Shown: positions 48,353-60,900 of the stretch, one piece after another
Numbering within the stretch: the first letter of the stretch is position 1
How the letters are laid out: every line of letters begins with the position of its first letter
Origin: Straminergon stramineum
Lineage: Eukaryota > Streptophyta > Bryopsida > Hypnales > Calliergonaceae
Assembly (NCBI GenBank): GCA_963920665.1
Contig: OY987265.1
Span: forward strand, 24,247,001-24,311,000
Reading direction: 5' to 3'
DNA length: 64,000 nucleotides
The notes under the pieces: model-generated
Database searches by the model: none
Seen by the model: the letters and a program-made list of their open reading frames with translations, nothing else
What the model was told of the DNA's origin: nothing
Program-made: the position numbers and the translations under genes

Positions 48353-49426
48353 AAATGTCTTAATGAGATCTGGAGTGCCAGATTGACTCATTTTTTTGCA
48401 TTCCCAATATATCACACTGATGGTGTTTTGGAGTCGACCTCGTCATTCTCATTCTCATATGGAGAAAGCGGGTAATTCTTGTTACTGTTGTAGCTTTAGT
48501 GAATCATTAACTTGGTAGTGGAGGTAGAGGATGCACTCATGCTTTTTTGTTTGGATCACCTAGTAATCGTAGTACATAATAGCAATTCTTTGCACTGTTA
48601 TTGCACAGGCATTACTTGTTCATACCGGCAATAGTAACAGAGAACGAGACTAGAAAGTCACCTTGTCAGAGAAGCAGGCACAGCTCAGTAGAATGCTTAA
48701 AAGTAGCCTCTTCTGTAGTGAATGCCGCTTGCCTTCAACTCTGTACAGACATGGAGGGGATGCATGACCAAGAGTCAGATTATTTATGGTGATATCGGCC
48801 ATCAGCTGCGGTCCTGTTGCCTAGTTCTTCCAAAAGCCAGGTTGCTGTAAAGGATTTTATCTTAGCTGAGTATTTCACATGCCAGGGCCATATTGGCAGT
48901 CAAGGAGAGTGAAATGTATTTTTGCAGAATGATGAGACAATGTATTGTTGCAACACTATTTGCAAGATCCTAAAGGATATCTTTGGATCTCTTGTTTGAA
49001 ATTTGACTGAACTACATTGCTTAATTGGCAATTGCACAACCAAGAGCATCTATATAACAAGTGACTTCTTTTATTTTTCTTGTTAAGAAAAGGGAAGTTG
49101 AATACCTCCAATCAAAACTGTCCATACCACTTCAAATGGACAACTCTTGGTCTCCACTCTTCAATGTATCCCAATTGCGTACCTTTAATGGTGGAGAGGT
49201 TAGAGAGAAATTAGGTGAAATAGTTTGTGACCACAGAGGTTTGCAATTTGGGTATCTTGTGCAATGTGCTTATTGTTGCTTGTAGTTTTTAGAGAAAGGA
49301 GTAGTCGAGTGGACTAAGAAGAAAGTGGAATTGTATGATTCCAATAAGAACTAAAATTGATACGAATTTTCAAGTATGCTTGGTGCAAAAATATAGAACT
49401 ACTAGCAAGTGTGGGTCAAGACCATT
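48353..49426 (+). other. 3' flank of the RecQ gene
   Basis: The region after the stop codon has gene-like composition to about 48.9 kb and then AT-rich DNA. At 48941-48965 a 25-bp string matches the loop of the fold-back element at 266-290 in reverse complement with one mismatch. No further gene is supported. Confidence 0.4.
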
Positions 49427-49654
49427 TTAACCTATAAATGTCGGCATAGATGTTTAGTGTCTGATGAATGACAATATCTTTTAGTGTTGGATACAAGTGC
49501 AACTATTCAACCTCATAATTTTGTGTAGAAAGGGGAGATCTTTTGTAGTAGATTGACCTCCAATGAATGTTTTTGGTTTTCTCAAAGTTGATAATGTTAC
49601 ATGGTTCCCAAAGGGGTGATTTCTATAGTCACCAATCTGTCCTTTAAGGATTAA
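49427..49654. mobile_element. TTAA-ended repeat family 1, copy 3
   Basis: The 228-bp element starts TTAACCTATAAATG and ends CTTTAAGGATTAA. It aligns with copies 1 and 2 across its length (AAGTGCAACTATTCA, GGGGAGATCTT, TGACCTCCAATG, GATTTCTATAGTCACCA). Confidence 0.75.
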
Positions 49655-49962
49655 AAAAGTTTGAGATTAGAGACTTGCCATCCTAATATTGTATGATGAG
49701 TGGTATGAATGCCCCAAGTTTAACATTCTAAAAACACCTCTTTTATTTTCAAAAGCTACAACTTGTTATGACAAGCATTTGTTCACAACTAAGCCCACCT
49801 AAACCAAGATTTGATGAACCACATCTTTATGATCCTTAAACTTTCCATAAATAGATATGATATTTTGTTCTAATAGTAGCACCCAATTCTATGAGTTACT
49901 CTATAAAAATGGGTGGGTGAGTGATACAAATGGGAGGTCCAATAGGTGTTGAAATTGGGTGA

Positions 49963-50946
49963 TTAACCCCTAATCGCCCAAGGCGACGAAAAGTGTCCTC
50001 ACATTGTCTGGCAGTCATATTCAAAGTGCTATTACTTTTGCATCCAATGTCAGAATTCAATAAAACTTGTTTGGAAAGTTGCGCATATTACTCTAGTTTC
50101 ATTGGTAAAATTTTCAGGTCAATCCAAGATTTACTGAGTTTTTTGAGAGCCCTTCGAAGTTCACAGGTTCAATTTGAGTTCACCACATTGAATTCTAATG
50201 GCTGCAACTTCGGGGGCTTGTAACTTTTTCATAAAATGTTTGTTTCCAATAAATGTTTTTGTGTTTTTTTCCTCTTAAGTTATAGTTATTGTGATAAAAT
50301 TTTCGTGTCAAACCAAGTTGTTTTGAATGTTTGGGAGCAATTCAAAGTTCAAAATGCAGACATTTTTGCATTACAGTGAACTTCCGTGGCTTATAACTTC
50401 TTCATACGTGGTCCGTTTTCAATAATTTTTATTGGAAAAGTTTTGCATACTAGTCTAGTTTGTGTGGTTAAAATTTCATATCAATACAAGTTGTAATGAG
50501 TGACTGAGAAGCACTTTAGTAGGGGGAGGTTCAGCCATAGATGTGATTTTTTGCTACTTTTTTCACTGTTTTTTGACATTTCAAAACAATTTTGGAGACA
50601 CAATGAGTCAATTGAATGGTATTTTTTTTCACCAAAGTGTTTGTCTTTGGGTTTTGAATCACTTTGTAGTTCTAATTTTTTTTTCATTTGAGTAGGTTTA
50701 GAAATTGAATTTCACCTCCAAATGTGTTTTTAAGAAAATTTCAGCATCTTTTTTTAAGACTAAAACATTATAATCTTGAAATCTATATAATCAAATGACC
50801 CCAAATTTTTTTCACACCATCTACAACATGCACACTACAAGATTGTACGGTTGAGATTTTCATACTTCATTGAAATTTAGACTTATAGCGCTTGAAAAGC
50901 AAGGATGCTTTTACACACGTTTGGACTTCGGGCGATGAGGGGTTAA
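49963..50946. mobile_element. 984-bp TTAA-ended element
   Basis: It starts TTAACCCCTAATCGCCCAAG and ends in the reverse complement of TTAACCCCTCATCGCCCGAAG, an inverted repeat of about 21 bp with three mismatches. The interior is AT-rich with no plausible transposase, so it would be non-autonomous. Confidence 0.75.
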
Positions 50947-52110
50947 CAATTCTACATTAATTTTAGTCTCTTTTAAAGATTGGTATAAATTGAGAATCTA
51001 TTTGTCTTGGTTGCCACATGTACAGAAAGTCCCATGTAGGGCTTAGCAAATGACACCAAGCTATATGCCTCTATTAGAAGATAGATTCTATCATGTTAGA
51101 GGGTAGACTCTTTATCCTAGTGGTGGAGAGGTTACAATTAAACAAACATCATATATTATACAAACTTTGGGCCTCAATTACTGAATATCATACGGAGTAA
51201 CATTTCGTAGCATGCACTATCACTGTGTGGCTCTACAGTAGATGGTGTGAAATATTCCACATCCAACAATAGTTCATCAATAATCTAACAATAATTTATC
51301 AATAGCTAAGTAGACAGGTGGAGGCTCAATGTGATGAGTAGGTGTATGAAGGAAAGGCAGGCGTGCATGAAGGCTACTGAATGTTATGATACACTGGACT
51401 TGGTTCATATATTCAGATCGTTGTCCATAGACACATAGAAGGTGTTCCTTCTTTTCTTTCTTTGTAATTTTTTCTTTGTGCTGGGATGGTTCTAATGAAT
51501 TTGATTCAAAACCGGATTATTGCATTTCCTTCTTTATATTCCGTCTTAACTTTTAGGAAGACCATAAAATAGGTAGAAATCTAGTGATATTTAGTCACAA
51601 AATAATTGATGGAATATATGCAAGAAACCTTCACAATTTATGGCAGTTAGCCCTTGGTACTCTCTTAATATTAAGAACTCCTACGCATACAAGCACCATC
51701 GTAGGGGTTCTGGAATCTGTTCCTCTGGTACGTTAAATTTCGGAGACACTATCCCAGTCCTGTTCCAAGGTGCGTAAGTGTGGATTAAGTCTCAAGAAAG
51801 ATGAGCTCGGCAGAGTTCCATACTATGCACCTTAAGAACCCCTCTTCGAACCTGCATGAGGGAAAGCAACTATGGCTACATCTCTAAAGGGACTACCTTC
51901 CTCTCGGTAGATACGAAACACAACTGGACGCAGAAACTGAGCACCCACATCGCAACTTTTTACTAGGCAATTCCAGCAACTCCTGCTTCTTAATCAACAA
52001 AATCTCCAAGTTCAAAATAACTTCACATTCCTCCCGTCTATATGTCAATCAGTTAATCGATTTCTGCAAAGAAAGGGATGCAATCGGAGCAATCGTTACA
52101 CTACTCTAAA
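50947..52110 (-). other. AT-rich DNA and 3' flank of pTAC16
   Basis: No additional gene is supported. Composition becomes gene-like from about 51.65 kb, in keeping with the 3' untranslated region of the minus-strand pTAC16 gene. Confidence 0.4.
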
Positions 52111-54628
52111 TCAGTCATCGTCTACAAAAATTGTTTCCTGTTGCCTGAAAAGACCACCGAAAAATTTCTGCGGTGACTTCTGCTCTGAAGCGGATCCCCC
52201 CATAGCAGCGCTCACACTTGCCAGCTCTTTTCCAGCTTTGTCCTTCTTCTCACCAACCTTGGCAAGGTTTAGCTTTGATAAAGTCTTCGTGAAAGAGTCG
52301 ATACCGAGCTCTTTAGCTTTGCTCGCCAGACCATCCACCGAAGCAGCCGCCGCCTCTGCTTTCGCCTGTGCCTTCGCAGCCAGAGCAGAAGCTCTCGACT
52401 CCTCGGCTGCTAGTTTTTTCGCTTCTGCGTCTAGTTGGGCTGCAAGCTGCGCTGCTCTACGTGCTTCTTCCGCCGCTTCCCTTGCTTCAGCTTCTGCAGC
52501 CTCCCGGTCTGCCTTCTCTTGTGCTTCCTTCTCAGCTTCGGCCCGCTCGGCTTGTAAAACTGCTCTTCTCCCGTCCGTCGGAATCACACTGAGCACCAGA
52601 AAGAGCATAGAGCAAAAGAAGTAACTGGTCAATCTTCTATATAATCTTGAAGACTCAAGAGTACAACATGCAAGATTCAAGGATCGATACTACATGAGCT
52701 TGCTGTCTGACAGTGACTTCACTCGAGCTACACCACGTTTGGAAACAATTCATACACAATAACAAAAGTTTCAAGCGATGGTCTGTAAAGTAGAACTGGG
52801 AGGGAGAGGATTTGTAAATTTCAAAGGCAGACGAACGAACCTCAAGGATTCTTCGAGTGGCCTTGGAGTGGCATAAGAATCTGACGCTAGCGTCAAAACC
52901 TGCAGTAACACTTACTGAGAAGAACATACATCCTCTCTACAACGATTGTCTCACTAAATTAACGATTTTAACAACGAAATCCAGCTACTTGTTCGACTAA
53001 CATATTAAGAACATATTACAAACTCAGTGATCTCTGCGTTCATCAGCACGATAGCCCTGCAGAAAATCTTGTACTAAAATGGCTTTAATAAATTGATAAC
53101 CAAACAGAGACATCAGAATAATGCCAAAATAAAACAAAAGTGTATAATAGTAACCTTGTTTTCAGATGCGGTTGTATTTGACAACGCAGCAGCGACCACA
53201 GAGGCAACTTGGACTTTAGAGACCTGGGTCAATCCGAGCAGATTCTCAGACGCCAAGGATGTTAAAATTAAAGATACCAAAACAGCAATATCTGAACTTA
53301 GTAGCAATATTTGCGCCCATTAAGCGACTTCAGAAATCTACTGGAATCGTACTTTGAATGATGATGAGATTTTCCATAGAAAGACTAGATTATTCACCTT
53401 TCCACTTGCTTCAGAAACTCCCTCTGCAGAAACCACAAGATTGGAGGTGCTTGGAGAATAATCATCCACCCCCTCGGTCGCAGGGGCTCGAATAAAAGTA
53501 TAGTTCAAATCAGTTTCAGCGAGACTATCCAGAAGATCCGTGTCATTCTTCCGACCTCCAAACCCGCCGCTAAACAGACGATTAAAAAACGACGAGATCC
53601 CTGCTAAAGGTCCACCTGCAATTCTTCCGGTTCCTGGCTCATAAACCGCCACAAAATGGTTCACATTGGCCACTTGCGCTGCTTCCAGCACTCGCAGCGC
53701 ATCATCGACGGACACCTGACCTCGGGGGCCATCTTCAACTGGTCCCACGGTCACTACCACCTTGGAGGCATTACCGATGGCCTTGGCCACCGAATCTACG
53801 TTCTTGAAATCGAACTCCACTGCATTCAATCGCTTGGCTTCCTCCCTCGTGATGACCTGCGTCGAAAGATTGAGGAATGTGAGAAAATCTATCGCTGATA
53901 ACAGAAATGCAAAATATTTCCAATTCCAGGGGTTGTCAGGGCAGCAAAGGGTTGTCAGGGCAGCAAAAGGTTGTCAAGGATCTAACCCCGTACTGGGTGG
54001 CAAATTCTGCGAGCTGTTGCGCGAAGAATAGGTCCCGAACCCCTCCTCGAATGTTGAACCCGGCATTCAGGAGCTGTTGAGATATTCGTGCTCCAATTTG
54101 ACCCGTAGCACCCGCCACAAACACAGTTCTCGGGTCATTCCGGCGTCCTCTTCCGAATGACAATGCATCCAAGCCCGTGTTCTCTCTTTTCACCAAGGCT
54201 GCGCCTGCCACTCCATTCCCGGAGTCTCGCTTTGCACCAAATTTCCGTCGCTGCGTGCCGCCGAAGAACGCAGGCTTCTCGTCCTCTTCTTCAACATCCT
54301 CCTTCGGCGCTTTCTTCCCCCATCCGCCAAGACCTCTTAAGAACTGCGTTCCAGACGGAGGAGCATCCTCCTCGTCGTCGTCTTCCTCCTCATCCTTCCG
54401 CCCTCCGAGCTTAAAGAACTGCGTCCCCTTGGCCGCTCTCACAATTGACGTCGACCGCTGCTGTTCCACACCGCCATTACGACCCCCAGCTCCCAAACTC
54501 TTTCGCAGCGGCTGCGCTCCCTTCCCGAGCGCCACTCTCCGGCCCGACGTCGACGCAGCTTTAGCGTCCGCTCCCAAGCACACGGCCGACACCGTCGGCG
54601 CCACTACTCCATGCGGCCGCGTCGCCAT
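52111..54628 (-). CDS. PTAC16: Plastid transcriptionally active chromosome protein 16 (pTAC16) homologue
   Basis: Five coding exons on the minus strand: 54628-53987, 53856-53398, 53223-53155, 52899-52841 and 52588-52111, giving 568 residues. The N-terminus (MATRPHGVVAPTV...) is Ala/Ser/Arg-rich like a chloroplast transit peptide. A KGTQFFKLGG motif and an acidic run (EEEDDDEED) follow, then an NAD(P)-binding Rossmann-type domain (VFVAGATGQIG, LLNAGFNIRGGVRD, EEAKRLNAVEFDFK, AIGNASKVVVTVGP). A long Ala/Glu/Lys coiled-coil region (ERAEAEKEAQEKADREAAEA) and a terminal FFGGLFRQQETIFVDDD motif end it. Domain order and the C-terminal motif match Arabidopsis pTAC16, a nucleoid- and thylakoid-associated protein found with plastid RNA polymerase fractions; its exact role is uncertain. 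The start is the first ATG; an in-frame upstream TTG was not used. Confidence 0.93.
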
Positions 54629-55136
54629 TGTACCTGCCAACTCGCACTCCCTCCAATTCCAAGAACCTCACGCTTCTACACCATGCCTCCCCTCACACAC
54701 AAGAAGCGAGGACAAGGCTCAATCAAAAACAGAGATCAGGTTCCTCGTACAAAACAGAGATTAAATTCTTCCTCCGAAAGTTGCAGTTCGCAAAAATTAG
54801 ATGAATCGAAGCAGTGAGAGAAGGCGCTTCCGATGCGAATTAAGGCAAGAAAAGTAAACGAGGAGCGTGTGTGATGAGATGGTCGAGACAGACCAAGCAA
54901 AGTGCACGTTGGTGACACGAGGTGTGACCGTGCCAGAAATGGCCATGGCGAGTGCCAGAGATCGGCAGTGAAGGCGATGGGCGGAAATCTGCGTGTGATT
55001 GGGCCTGGGCCGCTGCTTCATCCACTTCAGGATCCCCGTCTCCCTCCTATTGGATGTCTTTTTTTTATTTTTTTATTTTAACACAAAATTTACCAAATAA
55101 AAGCCTGGAGAATAAGTTAACTGACAATAGAAAGCT
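54629..55136 (-). promoter_or_regulatory. pTAC16 promoter and leader
   Basis: The gene-like GC-rich interval lies between the pTAC16 start and the RecQ-derived duplicate, ending in a T-rich run near 55060. It must hold the pTAC16 promoter. No recognisable motif stands out. Confidence 0.4.
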
Positions 55137-56395
55137 CCCGTTCCCACGGTGTATTGCAACCACCAAACAGGCCATGTCCGAGCCGGGGACGACCGAAATA
55201 CGAGTGGGTTGCTTCAAGAGTTTTTTGGGGGTGCAAATCAACACAAGGTTGCGATTCCTTTCTTGATTTCCGAGCGAAACCATCACGCAATTTCTTTCGA
55301 TATCGAGCGTGGACTCTCAGCTGGAATCCCAGCTACTGAGAGCAAACCTTTGTTTAAGAGCTTGTTAGTAGATTTGGTAGTGAATTTGAGAGCTTGCGAT
55401 CTTCTCCCTTCAGCTGTGATCATTTACCACGGAAGCAGACGGATTGGTGTGCTGTGAACGATCGGGAGCCGAGAAGGAAAATTTGAAAACGCAGCCATGC
55501 TTTCCTTGGATGCGATTCTCGATGCATCTCCACAGAATGTCTAAGACGGTTTGCCGCGATCTTGATAATTCCTTCGATGGCCATGGAATTCAGTCGTGGA
55601 GCGAGTGTAACCTCGGTCCACGGCAAGTGTTAGGCGATTTGAGGGACGAAATCGCAGTGCCGGAATTCTTCCTGGGAAAGAGAGAGAGAGGCGATCAAAG
55701 CGCAGCCAGCGAGATTACGAGAGTGGGAATGTAGGTTTTAGAACAGCAGGAGTTTGTATTGTGAGGTGGAAATTTGCCAGAGCTGGTACTCAGCAGTCCT
55801 CTACGATCACAGTGCAACGACATGGCATGTTAAATCTCGGCCCAAATGTCTTGAGATAGACGATATTCCCAGCAGTACAGTGTCCAAGGAGACCTCTCTG
55901 TTTCGCAATTCCCGCTGCGTGACGGCATTTCGCAATCCAGAATGACAATCTCTACAGAGAACACACCCTCTGTATAGATAAGGCCCTATTTAGTCTCGAC
56001 TTAGCAACTGAGCTGCATTCTATCTCCGAGAACGTCTATGTGCAATTAGCGAATTCATTACTTCAGAAATAATCCGTAGGAGCACTCCGTCGTCAATCGA
56101 AGAAGGAAATGAAGCTGCAACGGCGCTCCCAGTGCGGTAGTCTTCGAGAAAACAAGACAGCATACAGCAACGAAGACCCCCTTCATGCAGCAGCTCCATT
56201 CTCGCACGTCGAACTACCAGAACCAAAGATTAAGCTAATGAAGCGAGACAGCAAATCCAAAATATCGTGCAAGCGATGGTGAGAGGGCGCTCCACAGCAA
56301 TCTTTAGTCACATGAAGAAGCGCGATTTCCACCTCGTGGCGATGGCGCAAACCCTATCGCGCAGAGCTTGAGGTCGTGCTCTTCGAACCTTGTTG
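55137..56395 (+). pseudogene. Decayed copy of RecQ5 promoter and first exon
   Basis: This region aligns in order with about 40853-42320 of the RecQ gene: CCCGTTCCCACGGT, CACGGAAGCAGACGGATTGG, GGAAAATTTGAAAACGCAGC, CGTGGAGCGAGTGTAACCTCG, GACGATATTCCCAG, GCGCTCCCAGTGCG and GAACCAAAGATTAAGC. The start codon ATG is now ACG (near 55429). A TAG replaces the CGG codon after GTGCG (near 56137), and several indels break the frame. The helicase exons are absent, so it is a partial duplication of the 5' end rather than a processed copy. It lies about 14 kb from its parent in the same orientation, just upstream of a TTAA-ended element. Confidence 0.85.
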
Positions 56396-56450
56396 ATATG
56401 TTTCTTGAGTGTAACTTAGTGCACAAATGTTTTGGGGTTCTTATTAGAAC

Positions 56451-56700
56451 TTAACCCCTTAAGGCCCGAGCAGTTTCTGTACTTTTTCACAAGTTTGAAC
56501 TTTGATTGACAATATGCACTGTACATCAAGCTTATTACATGATGTCAATTGTACTTTTGAACTTCCCCATTCAATATGAACATCATAATATGAAATTCAT
56601 TTAAATATACTTCTGAGAATGTAGGGAAATGAAGTTCTAATTTTGACCTGTTGAACAAGTGAGAGGCCCAAAACAAGCTCCTTGGACCTTGAGGGGTTAA
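56451..56700. mobile_element. 250-bp TTAA-ended element
   Basis: It starts TTAACCCCTTAAGGCCCGAG and ends CTTGGACCTTGAGGGGTTAA, inverted at about 17 of 20 positions. It is non-coding and lies 55 bp after the recognisable end of the RecQ pseudogene. Confidence 0.75.
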
Positions 56701-57939
56701 AGGACTCTAAAAGTGTCCTTTAGAGCATCAAACATGATTTCTTCATATTGATACTTGGATGAATTTTAGATGGGCTAAAACCTCATAACCATAGATTTTG
56801 TTTACTTCACTGATACTGTAGTTCATGATGTTGGAATTAATAATAAATAGATGTGACCTGGCTATAATCTCTCTTGGATGTATATTGAGACCATGCAAAT
56901 TGTCATTACTATCTTTTTGGTTTGGAGCTCTTGCCTCCCATTGTCACATATATAAAAATGGAATACTTTTGAGTGCTTGTAGTCCCTTGACTAGGCCTTG
57001 GTGAAAATCAACCCTAATGCACTTGAAAACTTGAAAAACTTTGGATCCTTGCTAGAACTTTTTTTTAATTGCAATTGGAATGTAAAATTTTCTTATGCTT
57101 TTTCTAAATGTAGGATAGCAAAGGGAATTTAATATACACAATGACAATGATGTGTTAAACTATAATATACATTTATATAAATGATCATTTTTTGAATTTA
57201 TGATGTATTTATTTATTTAAGATATTCTTCATTTTGTTCCCAAAATTTTTGCTCTAAGAAGAAAGCTAATTGACCTCATTAATTTATACCAATAATCAAT
57301 TGTACTCAACATGCAATATTGACATTTGAACCAAAAGAATGTAATAAAGAATTAACCTAGATATTCATTACACAAGATATAAACAAACTAAACATGAGAG
57401 ACTTGGTGTTGATGTTTGATACACCTAACTAGAGACAATACTTTGAAAATTCATAACTTATTCATAGGGGGTCCAAATAATGCATGCTAAAGTGTATTGG
57501 AATACTCTTTCAGTTTCCAATAAGTTCAAATATAAATGATTTATATTTGATAATAGTAACTATGCTTTGTTGGAATTACTGACTCTTATAAGTGCACATA
57601 TCTAAGGGCGTCCCCCTCCAGGAGGATGGTAATCATGGTATCGCTAGTTACCAATCGAAGACGAATGACAGTCGCTGACCTTCATTCATTCATCCATCCC
57701 AATTCAAGTTTGTGTTTATCGAACTAGGGTTTCTCGCTTCCCGGATGCTGGCCCTGTCGACTCCGCGATCCCCAAATTTGCAGAAGCCTCGATCTGAAAC
57801 TTTTGTTCCTTGCGTCTCTTCAGTGTGATTCCCCTCTTAATTTTACCCGTCTTTTTGCTGTTAATTTCGATATTATCTCCGAGTTATATTTGCTTACCAA
57901 TTGACGGAGCTAGACTGAGGTTTGGCGCAACTGGTCGCA
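56701..57939 (+). other. AT-rich DNA and ARP4 promoter and leader
   Basis: No gene is seen to about 57.6 kb; the strand is AT-rich and includes a short repeat shared with 24675-24750. From 57.6 kb composition becomes gene-like and includes the ARP4 promoter and 5' untranslated region. Confidence 0.45.
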
Positions 57940-60900
57940 ATGTACGGTGGTGGTGAGTTTTTTCCTACGCCATTTTCTCGGAATATTTTGCTTCGATACT
58001 GAGAAGCTACTCAATGTCGCTTCTTTCAATCGAAAACAATCAATGGGACAGGTATTGGACTGTTTGATATTCGTTCTGTTTGTGCCATTGATGACTGTGA
58101 CCTACTTGGCAACGATCAGTTGACCTCACTTGATCTCACTTAACCTCCGCTGCAAGATGTGCTTATCAGAGGCATCTGGAACAGGAGACATCTAGGGATG
58201 CTGTGTATACTGCAGGGGGGGAATTCCCGATTCCATATTCTAACCCCTCGTTCTTACTGGCGCTACTTAATTTCGGAGCTGGAACTAACTCTCATGACTC
58301 TAAACCAAATGAATCAATTTATCCTGTTCCGCGAAATTTGTGCAGAATCGGATTAGTCTAAAGGTGTCATCTTCAATTGCAGATTAGATGCAAGTGATGT
58401 CCTGTATATAGGTGTCGGACTGTAGTGATCAGTGGTCATAGCTGGGATCAAATTCCAATTTGAATTTATTCTCTTCATCATTACGGATGCCTAATTTTGG
58501 TTCGGGAAGAACTGTCTAGACGGCCATCTATAATTTGTGTCAGGTAACGCGATTGCATCCCTTTCCTAAGCAGTGAATGCAAGAGCTTCTAAAATGTGAG
58601 ACTCCCATGAAGAACTTGCAGTTTTACGTTCCAGACTTATGAATTGATTATCATACTGGTTCGTTTTGTTATGCCTGGGGTATGAATTTAATATCAATCC
58701 AATTGCAGCACAGAGTTTCTGAAATGATTCTTGACATTGTTTGTTTAGACGAGGTATCGGCGATAGTGTTGGACCTTGGTTCACACTCCGTCAAGGCTGG
58801 TTATGCAGGTGAAGATCAACCCAAGTCTGTATTTCCATCGGTAAGTCTTAATTGCTTTCTCATGATTTAGGAGGTGATACTAATTCGGAAACTGGAAAAT
58901 ATATGGAATCTCCATATCCGCTGATGTGAGATATTGATCGCAATATTTAGTTCTAGTTGAACTTGTAAATTGCGTTCGGACAATTTAACAGCACGACTTT
59001 AGAAGGAATTTGCCAACTTGTAGTATGAGACGGCCTATTAATGCGTATGTTTTCCATTCTAGGTTGTGGGATTGGTAGAGACCCCAGGAATAGTGGTCGA
59101 TGGAGGGGGGGACACAGCGATGGAGGCTAAGAAGCCTGGAGAAGCCGAGATGGCCAAAGCAAAGAAGCTGTATGCGGGTGTGCAAGGTCTTGGCTACCGC
59201 AGAGATCACATGGAGGTAAATGCCTCATAGCTTCCCTAATTTTGCAACTTCTGCAGGTCTTTATTAAACTGTAAAATCTGAGAATAATGCTACATGGTCA
59301 GGATTGCTCTTGAAAATCTTTGTGCAGTAATGTGGCAAGACTGTGAATAGCGTCCTTGCTATGTCGTTGTTTATGGGTTGCTGTAGTTGTATGTTGCCCA
59401 GGGTGTCTTCTTTGATTGTTAGCCGTATGAAGCAGTTCATTATGACCCTTAAAGAAGTTCTAAACTGTATCCTAGTCAAGATTTTCTTATTCGGGTACTG
59501 CAGGTTGTACCAGCTATGAAGGATGGCCTTGTTGCTGACTGGGATGTTGTGGAGAGTCTTTGGGATCATGCTCTAAGGTATTCTTTCGATTCTCGATTTT
59601 CACGAGTTGACTGCACGTTTCTTACTTCCTACTTCATTGCAAAATCTACTGATGAATTTTTGGGGTTTCTCGTTTGCTCTCTTCTTGACTTGAGGCTCTT
59701 CTCTGCTTCCGCTTGTTATTTTCTTAATTGTTCAAAGTCGTATTAGTCTGTTTTGTATCTCTTGCTAGCTAGGAGTTCAGGTTGTCCATTTCTCTTAGTA
59801 CTGCTTTTACGCATACAATCATAGGCCATTTATCCTTTTCTATAATTTTAAGACTGGTCCCTTTGTTGAACAGAGATCGTCTATTGATAGACCCTAAAGA
59901 GCACCCAATGCTCCTTGCAGAACCCTCTTTCAACACTCAACAGCATCGTGAAAAGTGAGTTTCCCCAATCTTCTCATCTGATTGTAGCGTACCTTCTAGT
60001 TCAGAGATGTGTGTTTTTATAAAACTCGAATGGCTCAGATCATTACCATGTTTTAGTATCTGGTTGAGCTCATTCGCCTCTTATATTTTGCTGATTCTGT
60101 CATGGGGTCGTTCAAGCATGAATTATGTAATTCTTTCATCCGTAGACATTATTCTGACCTCTGTTGCAGAATGGTTGAGCTTATGTTTGAGAAGTACGAC
60201 GTACCCGCTCTATTTCTGGCCAAAAATGCGGTATGCAATTTCTGTCATGATATGTTTGTAAATTACCTTCTCACTTACTATAATATTTTATATTGTTTGC
60301 ACAGTTTCTTAGTGTTCAGTTGAACAGAATTCTCTATGTCAGGAGCAATTATTGCATGTGATTTCCAGTGTCTAGTTATCAATTCAGGCAAATTCTGATT
60401 CACTGTTAACAATTTTGAATTATTCTGGAACTCCTTTTGTCCACATGTGTAAGACGTTGGTGTGATGGTCTAGGTCTTGACATCCTTTGCATCGGGCCGA
60501 GCAACATCACTTGTTGTAGACTGGTTTGTTACCTCATCATGCTGTTGTGGTTTTTTTCTAGTTCATCAGCTGCTTTCCCTTGTCATCGCTCATACATTGA
60601 AGTTTATGTATTTCCACCCTTTTGAATCATCGCTGAATATTTGTTAGGAATGCCATGTGAATCCTTTGACGATTTTGTGCTTGGTGATGACAGTGGGGGA
60701 GGCTCAACTACTGTGGCTGCAGTGCATGATGGTTATGTTCTTCAGAAGGTACTGCGAATCTTTCTTAGTTACTGTGGTCTGCTCAAATGGCATTGGTGGG
60801 GGTCTGAGTTGATGGATATTTCCATCAAGAATGTCATCTCCTGAAAACATGGACTGAAAGCACTTTGTATGCTGTCATGTTTAGAAAAAGTGACTCACGG

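Noticed and set aside
52238..52624. 128-codon Ala/Ser-rich plus-strand frame
   Set aside because: Antisense of the Ala/Glu-rich coiled coil in pTAC16.
54177..54764. 195-codon plus-strand frame rich in Ser and Pro
   Set aside because: Antisense shadow of the acidic and transit-peptide region of pTAC16.
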